From contig JAEEQO010000139.1 in assembly GCA_016285335.1 (NCBI GenBank), forward strand, positions 1 through 8,122: a stretch of 8,122 bases of DNA, read 5' to 3'. The position numbers and the translations under genes were made by a program. The stretch is from Victivallales bacterium. GTDB taxonomy: Bacteria; Verrucomicrobiota; Lentisphaeria; Victivallales; UBA1829. The notes below the pieces were generated by a model. That model saw nothing but the letters and a program-made list of their open reading frames with translations. It searched no databases and was not told where the DNA came from. Shown piece after piece: positions 1-5,166 of this stretch. Within the stretch, counting starts at the first letter, position 1. Every line of letters starts with the position of its first letter.

Positions 1-1
1 C

Positions 2-88
2 GGCATGGGCGGTGGCGGCATGAGCATCAACATCGAATTCTATGCTCCCGAAGACGACAAGGATGCCATGGCGAACGTTCAGAAATAA
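2..88 (+). CDS. C-terminal tail of an unrecognised protein (5' end outside window)
   Basis: The frame starting at base 2 stays open for 28 codons and ends in TAA at 86-88. The encoded tail begins with a Gly/Met-rich linker (GMGGGGM), followed by a probable beta strand (SINIEFYAP) and an acidic, helix-prone end (EDDKDAMANVQK). A hairpin and an intrinsic terminator follow within about 60-100 bases, as expected at the end of a plus-strand transcription unit, and this is the main support for real coding. I do not recognise the family. Gly/Met-rich ends occur in several unrelated groups, including chaperonins and phage tape-measure proteins, and nothing here discriminates between them. The gene body must be read from upstream sequence. 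Confidence 0.5.
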   Translation, partial: GMGGGGMSINIEFYAPEDDKDAMANVQK

Positions 89-117
89 GGGCGCCTCATA
101 GAGCTATCCGTAATCCT

Positions 118-133
118 CCGTTCAGCTGAACGG
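118..133. repeat. Perfect 16-bp palindrome, possible RNA hairpin
   Basis: CCGTTCAGCTGAACGG is a perfect inverted repeat. As RNA it can fold as a 6-bp stem with an AGCU loop. It lies 30 bases after the stop at 88 and 10 bases before the terminator hairpin at 144-177, so it would form the first of two tandem 3'-end hairpins. It has no U-tract of its own. It could equally be a protein-binding palindrome; the position favours a 3'-UTR structure. Confidence 0.55.
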
Positions 134-143
134 TGTTTCAGGG

Positions 144-186
144 CCCGGAAATTCTTCCTCGCGAGGGATCTTCCGGGTTCTTTTTT
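144..186 (+). terminator. Rho-independent terminator of the upstream gene
   Basis: CCCGGAA (144-150) pairs with TTCCGGG (171-177). Inside this stem the palindrome CCTCGCGAGG (157-166) forms a second helix. A T-rich tract (178-186) follows directly. This is a textbook intrinsic terminator for the gene ending at 88, and it insulates the regulator gene downstream. Confidence 0.85.
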
Positions 187-255
187 GTCTCGATTCGAAA
201 ATAAAGTCGACAAAAAAGGACGGTAATTAACGTTTTATCCCTTGACTATACCGTG

Positions 256-279
256 AAAAACGCGAAAAAAACGGAAAAA
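256..279. promoter_or_regulatory. Phased A-tracts upstream of the regulator promoter
   Basis: Three runs of five to seven A begin at 256, 265 and 275, about one helical turn apart, and end a few bases before the -35 element at 284. Such spacing is known to bend DNA and to act as an UP-like element for RNA polymerase. Here the function is inferred from position. The open frame reads these A-tracts as a Lys-rich N-terminus, which is probably not translated. Confidence 0.45.
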
Positions 280-283
280 TGGG

Positions 284-312
284 TTGATATTGAAGAAAAG
301 CGTGGATATATT
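284..312 (+). promoter_or_regulatory. Sigma-70-like promoter of the AraC-family regulator
   Basis: TTGATA (284-289) and TATATT (307-312) each match five of six consensus bases and are separated by exactly 17 bases. Transcription would start near 319, giving a leader of about 35 bases to the ATG at 355. This promoter sits inside the longer open frame that begins with GTG at 253, so that longer start is unlikely. Confidence 0.65.
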
Positions 313-354
313 TTAGTAGCTCAACAAACCCACCCCCCAAAAAACAGGCAAGAA

Positions 355-1212
355 ATGACCCGCCCTATGAGAAAAGCACCGTCCGGAGTCAAAAAGATCC
401 GTGTCATGCCTAACGTGCTTGACGTTTACCTGCACCCTTTCCAGGGCGACGTCTCAAGCTGCCGCCAGCATGTTCATCCCGATGAATACGAATGGTTCTA
501 CTGCTGCGAGGGAGGCGGCATCCAGGCCGTCGGACAGTGGCGCAAACGCATCAAAGTGGGCGACCTCCTGCTGATCCCGCCCGGACAGCCGCATGTCTTC
601 TGCGCCGCGGAATCCGGCTGCCGGACCGCAGTCCTGATGCAGTCCGTGCGGTATTTCGTGGGCGAGAGCTCCGCCGCGTCCGAGGCGGCGTTCCTGCTGG
701 AACACCTGACGCGCTACGTGGAGAAAAACGGCTATCTGCTGCCGCTCTCCGAGGCGGACGGCCTGCGCTGCGGCGAGATCATGCAGCGGATCATGGACCT
801 GCAGAAGAAGCCCGCGTTCGGCAATGCCTTGCGCGTCAATTCCCTGATCGGAAACCTGCTCGAGATCGGGTTCCACCTGCCGGACCCGCCGCGCGGACCC
901 GTCGCGACCGACACGGGCGACCCGGAACGCCGCATTTCCGAACTGCTGTTCTACCTGGACAGCATGTATATCCGGCCGGTCACGGTCGAGGAGGCGCTGA
1001 AGATCACCGGGATGAGCCGGAGCTCGTTCCATATTCATTTCCAGGAGGCGACGGGGCAGACGTTCTGCCAGTACCTGAACGACCTGCGCCTGGCGACTGC
1101 CGAGCACATGATCTCCGAGGGCGTCCCGCCCGACGAGGCCGCGAAACGGAGCGGGTTCACCAGCCGGAGCAATTTCTACCAGCAGCGGCGCAACCGCCGC
1201 GTCCGCCCGTAA
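355..1212 (+). CDS. AraC/XylS-family transcriptional regulator with N-terminal cupin sensor
   Basis: This is a 285-residue DNA-binding regulator. Residues about 20-100 form a cupin-like ligand pocket, with QHVHPDEYEWF at 38-48 and PPGQPHVF at 75-82; the paired histidines fit the cupin/AraC_binding fold. A helical linker follows (about 105-190). The HTH_18 region starts near 192: the first helix-turn-helix is at about 208-230 (VEEALKITGMSRSSFHIHF) and the second at about 260-278 (DEAAKRSGFTSRSNFYQQ). Homologues usually continue past the second helix with a phenylalanine and a G-x-(T/S)-P-x-x-(Y/F)-R segment. Here the protein ends in RRNRRVRP instead, so the C-terminus looks about 12-15 residues short. 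ATG 355 is preferred over GTG 253 because the promoter at 284-312 lies upstream and the region before 355 is AT-rich and non-coding in character. The Shine-Dalgarno is weak (AGG at 346-348), and ATG 367 is an alternative. It probably senses a sugar and may control the enzyme genes, but neither is shown. Confidence 0.9.
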   Translation: MTRPMRKAPSGVKKIRVMPNVLDVYLHPFQGDVSSCRQHVHPDEYEWFYCCEGGGIQAVGQWRKRIKVGDLLLIPPGQPHVFCAAESGCRTAVLMQSVRYFVGESSAASEAAFLLEHLTRYVEKNGYLLPLSEADGLRCGEIMQRIMDLQKKPAFGNALRVNSLIGNLLEIGFHLPDPPRGPVATDTGDPERRISELLFYLDSMYIRPVTVEEALKITGMSRSSFHIHFQEATGQTFCQYLNDLRLATAEHMISEGVPPDEAAKRSGFTSRSNFYQQRRNRRVRP

Positions 1213-1249
1213 AACAAAAACAGCCTCAAACCTTTTCTTTGCGGCCACG

Positions 1250-1282
1250 AAAAAGGACGGCCCCGGAAATCGGGACCGTCCT
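1250..1282 (-). terminator. Intrinsic terminator of the RRM gene, probably bidirectional
   Basis: AGGACGG (1254-1260) pairs with CCGTCCT (1276-1282). After one C/A mismatch, CCCG (1262-1265) pairs with CGGG (1271-1274) around a short GAAAT loop. On the minus strand the stem is followed by five T (the A run at 1250-1254), suiting termination of the RRM gene that ends at 1309. On the plus strand GAATTTTG follows, so it may also stop the convergent regulator transcript that ends at 1212. Confidence 0.85.
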
Positions 1283-1308
1283 GAATTTTGAACGTGGTTC
1301 GCTTCGGA

Positions 1309-1584
1309 TCAGAAGCGGCGCGGTCCGCGCGGAGGACGTTCCTCGCGGGGGCGGGCCTCGTTGACGCGGATGTTGCGGCCGCCAAGCGGCTTGCCGTCAA
1401 GCCCTTCGATCGCGGCCTTGGCCTGTTCGTCGTTGCCCATGTCGACGAAACCGAAGCCTTTGGAGCGTCCGGTCTCGCGGTCCATGATCACGGTCGCCGA
1501 TTCGACGGCGCCGAACTGCTCGAACGCGGCCTTGAGTTCGTCGTTGGTGGTGGCGAATGCGAGATTTCCCACATACAGTCTCAT
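1309..1584 (-). CDS. Small RRM-domain RNA-binding protein
   Basis: This 91-residue protein is almost entirely one RNA recognition motif. RNP2 is LYVGNL at residues 3-8 and RNP1 is KGFGFVDM at 42-49. The RNA-stacking aromatics are Tyr4, Phe44 and Phe46; Met49 replaces the usual final aromatic of RNP1. The fold ends near residue 76, and a short Arg/Pro/Gly-rich basic tail follows (77-91), as in the small bacterial and cyanobacterial Rbp proteins. These proteins bind single-stranded RNA in the cytoplasm and are often cold- or stress-induced. The start is supported by AAAGGA at 1595-1600, ten bases upstream. The gene has a terminator at 1250-1282 and an apparent promoter at 1836-1864, making it a single-gene unit with a leader of about 245 bases. 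It has no evident link to the carbohydrate genes and is probably a housekeeping gene. Confidence 0.95.
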   Translation of the reverse strand: MRLYVGNLAFATTNDELKAAFEQFGAVESATVIMDRETGRSKGFGFVDMGNDEQAKAAIEGLDGKPLGGRNIRVNEARPREERPPRGPRRF

Positions 1585-1829
1585 TGTGGTTTTGTCCTTT
1601 CGCGGTTTTTCCGCTTCAATTAATCTGGCGGGACGGAGCTTTTCGGGCTGGCGGCCTGAAATTCAGTGCGATGGTGACGGCAGAACTGGATGCACTGGAG
1701 CGACCCGCTGAAGCGAACTTCAACCTGAATACCTTACGCATTGTCCGAACAGTATATCCTAAACAGTCCCGCACGGCTGAGCGGAGTGGATCCGGTGATC
1801 CATTCTGTTGTGCGGTCTGTCGCAAGATT
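1585..1829 (-). promoter_or_regulatory. Predicted long structured 5' leader of the RRM mRNA
   Basis: There is no convincing gene between 1585 and 1934. If the promoter at 1836-1864 is used, about 245 bases are transcribed before the RRM start. The stretch contains several local hairpins: TGGATC/GATCCA (1787-1802, extendable with wobble pairs), TGAAG-TTCG-CTTCA as read on the minus strand (1709-1722), the near-palindrome CTGAAATTCAG (1656-1666), and the hairpin beside the Shine-Dalgarno (1602-1614). AACAGT is directly repeated at 1749-1754 and 1762-1767 on the plus strand. Long leaders are typical of cold-shock mRNAs and of autoregulated RNA-binding proteins. I match no named RNA family. Open frames here on both strands have poor composition and no ribosome sites. 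Confidence 0.4.
1595..1614 (-). promoter_or_regulatory. RRM gene Shine-Dalgarno with adjoining hairpin
   Basis: On the minus strand AAAGGA (1595-1600) lies ten bases before the ATG. One base further upstream is a small hairpin, GCGG-AAAAA-CCGC (1602-1614). The hairpin sits directly beside the ribosome site, where an RNA-binding protein or a temperature change could alter initiation. That role is inference. Confidence 0.5.
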
Positions 1830-1835
1830 TTCATT

Positions 1836-1864
1836 ACCATACACCGCGGAAGTTTAAAAGTCAA
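1836..1864 (-). promoter_or_regulatory. Sigma-70-like promoter for the RRM gene
   Basis: Read on the minus strand, TTGACT (1859-1864, five of six consensus) is followed after exactly 17 bases by TATGGT (1836-1841, four of six). Transcription would start near 1829. TATACT at 1751-1756 is a second -10-like element but lacks a matching -35. Confidence 0.5.
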
Positions 1865-1880
1865 GCGAAAAAATCGTGAA

Positions 1881-1910
1881 AAGGAAAAATAATAGAAAAA
1901 AACTTTCCTT
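1881..1910 (-). terminator. Weak AT-rich hairpin, possible terminator after the esterase gene
   Basis: AAGGAAA (1881-1887) and TTTCCTT (1904-1910) form a 7-bp stem around a 16-base AT-rich loop. Read on the minus strand it comes 24 bases after the esterase stop, is flanked by T-runs, and precedes the RRM promoter. The low GC content makes it a weak terminator, so read-through from the carbohydrate operon into the RRM gene is possible. Confidence 0.35.
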
Positions 1911-1934
1911 AAAAAACGTTTGACGATCGTTTGT

Positions 1935-3197
1935 TTACTGTCCGTCAGGCTTTTTCGCGGACGAAACGCCGCCGACCGGGAGCCGGAACGATGCGAAATC
2001 GTCGGGTTTCGCGGGGTCGAAACCGGGGATGTCCGGGCGCAGACGTTTCGCGAGCTCCGGCACGTTGTCCTTGATGCCCTGCACCACGCATTTTGCGAGC
2101 TCGAACCCGCCGTAGGGATTGTGGTGCGTGTCGTCCTTCAGCGCCTGCGGCTGGTTCGGGAACGTGTTCGCCGGGTAATGTACGAACGCGTGCTTGGAAC
2201 CTTCCTCGCCGAGCGCTTCGTAGAATTTGAGGCTCATGGCGTTCAGGTCGATCACCGGGACACCTTTTTCTTCTGCAACCTTCTTCGCGGCGGCCGCGTA
2301 GTCCTGCAAGGTGCCGTATGGCTTCCCGTCGCGGAACCGGCGGCGTTCCACCGGCGTGACCACGACCGGATGCGCGCCCTTCGCCTTCACCTCGTCGATG
2401 AACGCCGCGAGGCGCTTCGAGTAGCCCCTGTCCGCGCCCGCCTCGGGGCCGGTCTCCTTTTGGTCGTTGTGCCCGAACTGGATCATCACGAAGTCGCCCG
2501 CCTTCATGGTGGAGAGGATCTTTTCGAGGCGTCTATGTGCGACGAAACTGCTGAGCGCGAGGCCGGATTCCGCGTGGTTCGCGACAGCCGTCCCCTGATC
2601 GAAGAACGCCGGGATCATCATGCCCCACGTCGCCCACGGTTCGTCCTTCTGGTCGCACACGGTGGAGTCGCCCGCGAGGTAGACGACCGGCATGGAGGCG
2701 TCCGGCTTGACATCGACGGTGTAATAAAGCGGCCGGAGCGGTTTCCCGTCCGCGGTGGTGAAGCTGAGGTCATCGATGGAAAGAACATCGTCCCAGCGCG
2801 GATGTCCGATCTCGTCCGGTTTGAGCGAAACGCGACCGCCGGTGTCGCCGTTGAGGTTGATTTGCGGAGTGCGCACGTTCACGCTGAACGTGAAGTCGAA
2901 TCGACGCAGTCCACTCGATCCGACGTCCGTCCTGATACCGTCAGATGTTTCGGGCCCCTCACTTATCCGGGAAAAGTCGAATCCAGGAACGTAAAAGACG
3001 AGGCGTCGGCCTTCGGCCTTGACGCAGAAATCGATCTTGTCGCCGGGTACATCCATCACCCCGACCCGGATTGTCACATTGTGGTTTTCCCTCGCGAACG
3101 GCATCTCGAACTCGGTTGCGCGGAGCGGGACGCAGAGAAAAACGAGGCTGGCGAGGAGGATGGCGGACGCGGCAATCAAGGCGGAAAAACGTTTCAT
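1935..3197 (-). CDS. Exported SGNH esterase, CE12 rhamnogalacturonan acetylesterase-like
   Basis: This 420-residue protein probably removes O-acetyl groups from pectic or similar polysaccharide. A Sec signal peptide covers residues 1 to about 27 (hydrophobic core about 5-23, possible cut after LRA). Residues about 28-168 form a beta-rich domain with VNVRTP (107-111 region) and a WDD motif near 135-137, as often seen N-terminal in bacterial CE12 proteins. The SGNH domain follows: block I AGDSTV (175-180, nucleophile Ser178), block II Gly212 in AESG, block III GHND (242-245, oxyanion Asn244), and block V DDTH (355-358, Asp355/His358 completing the triad). All catalytic positions are present. 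The start at 3197 is chosen because GGAG lies six bases upstream and the signal peptide begins there; the in-frame ATG at 3242 would put 15 polar residues in front. It follows the fucosidase gene by 100 bases on the same strand. The exact substrate is not fixed by sequence. Confidence 0.92.
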   Translation of the reverse strand: MKRFSALIAASAILLASLVFLCVPLRATEFEMPFARENHNVTIRVGVMDVPGDKIDFCVKAEGRRLVFYVPGFDFSRISEGPETSDGIRTDVGSSGLRRFDFTFSVNVRTPQINLNGDTGGRVSLKPDEIGHPRWDDVLSIDDLSFTTADGKPLRPLYYTVDVKPDASMPVVYLAGDSTVCDQKDEPWATWGMMIPAFFDQGTAVANHAESGLALSSFVAHRRLEKILSTMKAGDFVMIQFGHNDQKETGPEAGADRGYSKRLAAFIDEVKAKGAHPVVVTPVERRRFRDGKPYGTLQDYAAAAKKVAEEKGVPVIDLNAMSLKFYEALGEEGSKHAFVHYPANTFPNQPQALKDDTHHNPYGGFELAKCVVQGIKDNVPELAKRLRPDIPGFDPAKPDDFASFRLPVGGVSSAKKPDGQ

Positions 3198-3203
3198 GGC
3201 GGA

Positions 3204-3207
3204 CTCC
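3204..3207 (-). promoter_or_regulatory. Shine-Dalgarno deciding the esterase start
   Basis: GGAG on the minus strand lies six bases before the ATG at 3197. It supports that start over the in-frame ATG at 3242. Confidence 0.75.
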
Positions 3208-3250
3208 ACAGGCTGGCTGGTCGAATCAGGCGAAAAATCCATGTACTATA

Positions 3251-3288
3251 CCCCCGGCGCGGGGCGACGACAGCGAGACGGCCGGGGG
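3251..3288 (-). repeat. GC-rich inverted repeat between fucosidase and esterase genes
   Basis: CCCCCGGC (3251-3258) and GCCGGGGG (3281-3288) are perfect complements separated by 22 bases, giving an 8-bp all-GC stem. On the minus strand it begins nine bases after the fucosidase stop and ends 53 bases before the esterase start. It lacks an immediate T-tract (the next T-run is about a dozen bases on), so it is not a classical terminator. It could attenuate read-through or protect the upstream mRNA end, allowing unequal expression of the two genes. Confidence 0.6.
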
Positions 3289-3297
3289 CGGGGCGGG

Positions 3298-4872
3298 TCA
3301 CTTCTCGAATTCGACCTTGAAGCAGAGGGCGATTTTGAGGCCGGAATCCGGCGTTTCGATCTCGAGCGCGGAGCCGTCGTTCGTCCACTTCACGTCCTTG
3401 TCGTAGCCGAGGAGCGAGACCTTCTTCACTTTCGCGTCGAGGTCCTTCACGTTGAGCTTGGTGCCGACACTCGGGACGACGAGCGTGAAGACGTACAGAT
3501 TTCCGTCCTTGGTGGTGTAGCGGAGGTCCGCCGCGGTGGCGCGTCTGCCGCGACCTTCGTTGAACCCCTGCGCGTTGAGGCGTTCGCCGGGGCCTTCGGC
3601 CTGCGGACCGGAACCGAACTTCTTCCACGTGCGCGTGCCGTAGATGCCTTCGCCGTTGATCTTCATCCAGTCGCCGATCCCGGCGCACACGGCGCGTTCC
3701 TTCTCGTCGACGGTGCCGTCGGCGCGGATGGGAACGCTGAGGAGCAGATTGCCGCCCTTGCTGACGATGTCGACGAGCATCTGGATGACGGTGGAGGCGG
3801 ACTTGTAGTCGCCGCGGTCGTAGATGCCGCGGTCATAGTGCCAGGAACCGATGCAGGTGTCGGTCTGCCAGTACGGGGTGACCATCTGGCCGGGCACGCC
3901 GCGTTCGACGTCCCACACCAGCCCCTTGCGCTGTTCTTCGTTCAGCACCTTGCCGCACGCCACGACTTCCTGCCTGCCGCCGTTCTTTTTGAACATGGTG
4001 TTGTAGTAGTAGGCGGTGAGCTCGACGCCGTCGTTGAACGTGGGATAGAACGGGACCACGGTGTCGTCGTAGTAGAGGATTTCGGGCTCATATTCGTCGA
4101 TGAGCTGTTTGTGGCGCTTCATGAACTTGTCGCGGTATTCCTGCGAGGGCGGCACGACGCGCTGCGGGTCCCAGTCCCAGTGGCGGTTGTCCGGGGACGC
4201 CTCGTGATTCTGCGCGTAGAGTTCCTGCGGGTCGAGGCCCATTTCGCCCCACCAGGTGCCCGCGCCGTCTTCCTTCTTCAGCAGGCCGTCGTAGTTGCGC
4301 GAGGGCTCGTACCAGCACCAGGCGTGCGAGGCGTGGATGCTGGCGCCCCAGTGCATCCCGGCGCCCTGCACGGCTTTCTTCCATTCCTTCGCGATATCGC
4401 GTTCAGGACCGAGGCGGACGGAGTTCCATTCCTGATACTTGCTGTCCCACATGTCGAAGTTGTCATGATGGTTCGCGAGCGAGACCACGTACTTCGCGCC
4501 CATGCCGCTGAAGAGCTTCGCGAGGTCTTCCGGGTCCCATTTCTCCGCTTTCCACATGTGGATGATGTCCTTGAAGCCGGTCACCTTCTGGTCGCCGTAC
4601 TTTTCCCGGTGGCGCCGGAACTGCCATTCGTTCGGGATATACATGTTGCGGGCGTACCAGTCGCCGGATTCCGGCTGGCACTGCGGCCCCCAGTGCGCGA
4701 AGATGCCGAATTTGGCGTCCTTGTACCATTCGGGCGTTTGGAAGTTCGCCTCGAGCGATTCCATCGTGGGTTCGAACAGCGGTTCGACCGGTTCCTCCGT
4801 CGCGCAGGAGGGCAGGGCGGACACGGCTGCCGCGGCGAAGAGGATCGCGGCCGGTTTGAACGTGCTTTTCAT
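3298..4872 (-). CDS. Alpha-L-fucosidase, GH29 family, predicted lipoprotein
   Basis: This 524-residue retaining glycosidase is predicted to release alpha-linked L-fucose. A lipoprotein signal is visible: hydrophobic segment about 8-20 and lipobox LPSC with Cys23, so it is probably membrane-anchored. The GH29 barrel starts at about residue 46. FGIFAHWGP (55-63) is the family hallmark strand. AKYVVSLANHHDNFDMWDS (126-144) corresponds to the usual KHHDGF region, with Asn in place of Lys and Gly. ILYYDD (265-270) matches the nucleophile strand; Asp269 is the likely nucleophile and Asp270 the alternative. GGNLLLSVPIRADG (373-386) is the conserved late-barrel strand, normally GGNLLLNVGP. A beta-sandwich C-terminal domain follows from about 405. 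The NHHDNF/YYDD variant is, from memory, that of a GH29 subgroup common in Bacteroidota and PVC bacteria, so linkage specificity cannot be assumed. The start is firm: AAGGAG lies eight bases upstream. It is first in a two-gene minus-strand unit with the esterase and divergent from the GH115 gene. Confidence 0.93.
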   Translation of the reverse strand: MKSTFKPAAILFAAAAVSALPSCATEEPVEPLFEPTMESLEANFQTPEWYKDAKFGIFAHWGPQCQPESGDWYARNMYIPNEWQFRRHREKYGDQKVTGFKDIIHMWKAEKWDPEDLAKLFSGMGAKYVVSLANHHDNFDMWDSKYQEWNSVRLGPERDIAKEWKKAVQGAGMHWGASIHASHAWCWYEPSRNYDGLLKKEDGAGTWWGEMGLDPQELYAQNHEASPDNRHWDWDPQRVVPPSQEYRDKFMKRHKQLIDEYEPEILYYDDTVVPFYPTFNDGVELTAYYYNTMFKKNGGRQEVVACGKVLNEEQRKGLVWDVERGVPGQMVTPYWQTDTCIGSWHYDRGIYDRGDYKSASTVIQMLVDIVSKGGNLLLSVPIRADGTVDEKERAVCAGIGDWMKINGEGIYGTRTWKKFGSGPQAEGPGERLNAQGFNEGRGRRATAADLRYTTKDGNLYVFTLVVPSVGTKLNVKDLDAKVKKVSLLGYDKDVKWTNDGSALEIETPDSGLKIALCFKVEFEK

Positions 4873-4880
4873 GGTTTGAA

Positions 4881-4886
4881 CTCCTT
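4881..4886 (-). promoter_or_regulatory. Strong Shine-Dalgarno of the fucosidase gene
   Basis: AAGGAG on the minus strand lies eight bases before the ATG at 4872. It fixes the start and predicts efficient translation. Confidence 0.85.
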
Positions 4887-4924
4887 TTGTGAGGGGTTGG
4901 TGTTTCAGAATCTAAACATTCGAT

Positions 4925-4952
4925 AATATATCCGCCCGAAAATCATTTTCAA
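4925..4952 (-). promoter_or_regulatory. Promoter for the fucosidase-esterase operon
   Basis: On the minus strand TTGAAA (4947-4952) and TATATT (4925-4930), each five of six consensus, are separated by 16 bases. Transcription would start near 4918, leaving a leader of about 45 bases. The -35 is identical to that of the divergent GH115 promoter, and the phased TAACG repeats begin only a few bases upstream of it. Confidence 0.6.
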
Positions 4953-4956
4953 GCGT

Positions 4957-4988
4957 CATAACGCAATTTAACGTAATCTTAACGCGAA
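4957..4988. repeat. Three helically phased TAACG repeats, candidate operator
   Basis: Three imperfect 11-mers follow each other: CATAACGCAAT (4957-4967), TTTAACGTAAT (4967-4977) and CTTAACGCGAA (4978-4988). The shared TAACG core recurs at 4959, 4969 and 4980, i.e. 10 and 11 bases apart, all on one DNA face. A fourth relative, AACGCAAT, lies at 5019-5026. The array abuts the -35 of the minus-strand promoter, where an activator would sit. AraC-family proteins often bind direct repeats about 21 bases apart, which equals the distance from the first to the third core. Binding by the regulator at 355-1212 is inference. Confidence 0.5.
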
Positions 4989-4998
4989 AAAAGAAACG

Positions 4999-5019
4999 TT
5001 CCGTTCACGCCGTACGGAA
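4999..5019. repeat. Inverted repeat in the divergent control region
   Basis: TTCCGT (4999-5004) and ACGGAA (5014-5019) are complementary around a 9-base spacer, and the 8-bp palindrome CCGTACGG (5010-5017) overlaps the right arm. The repeat lies roughly midway between the two divergent promoters, so it could be a binding site for a dimeric regulator. No family can be assigned. Confidence 0.4.
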
Positions 5020-5070
5020 ACGCAATCGCGGGAAATATCAAAAAAAAGTCCGTCGGGCGGGAGAAACGAT

Positions 5071-5099
5071 TTGAAAAAAAGGTTAACAAGTATTATAGT
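5071..5099 (+). promoter_or_regulatory. Promoter for the GH115 gene
   Basis: TTGAAA (5071-5076) and TATAGT (5094-5099) each match five of six consensus bases with a 17-base spacer. Transcription would start near 5106, giving a leader of about 60 bases. A run of seven A overlaps the -35, and the flanks are AT-rich. Confidence 0.65.
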
Positions 5100-5153
5100 A
5101 TGGGACGATTGAGATAAAATATACAACCATTCGTCAATTTTTCACACCAACAT

Positions 5154-5158
5154 GAGGA
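5154..5158 (+). promoter_or_regulatory. Shine-Dalgarno deciding the GH115 start
   Basis: GAGGA lies eight bases before the ATG at 5167 but inside the open frame that begins at ATG 5152. The upstream ATG at 5152 has no ribosome site, so translation most likely starts at 5167. Confidence 0.75.
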
Positions 5159-5166
5159 ATTCTCAC

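Noticed and set aside
1751..1756. TATACT as the main -10 element of the RRM gene
   Set aside because: No -35-like hexamer lies 16-18 bases upstream; the TTGACT/TATGGT pair at 1836-1864 is better.
1557..1892. Open frames on both strands in the gap upstream of the RRM gene
   Set aside because: There is no ribosome site and no plausible domain, the composition is mixed, and they overlap the RRM start and its predicted promoter. The stretch is better explained as an mRNA leader.
1920..3320. 466-residue plus-strand open frame over the esterase gene
   Set aside because: It is an antisense shadow with low-complexity Arg/Val/Glu composition and no motif; the minus strand encodes all SGNH blocks.
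3019..4926. 635-residue plus-strand open frame over the fucosidase gene
   Set aside because: Its composition is dominated by Val, Ala, Arg, His and Asp, as expected from reverse-reading a GC-rich gene. The minus strand has the GH29 motifs, a lipobox and a strong ribosome site.
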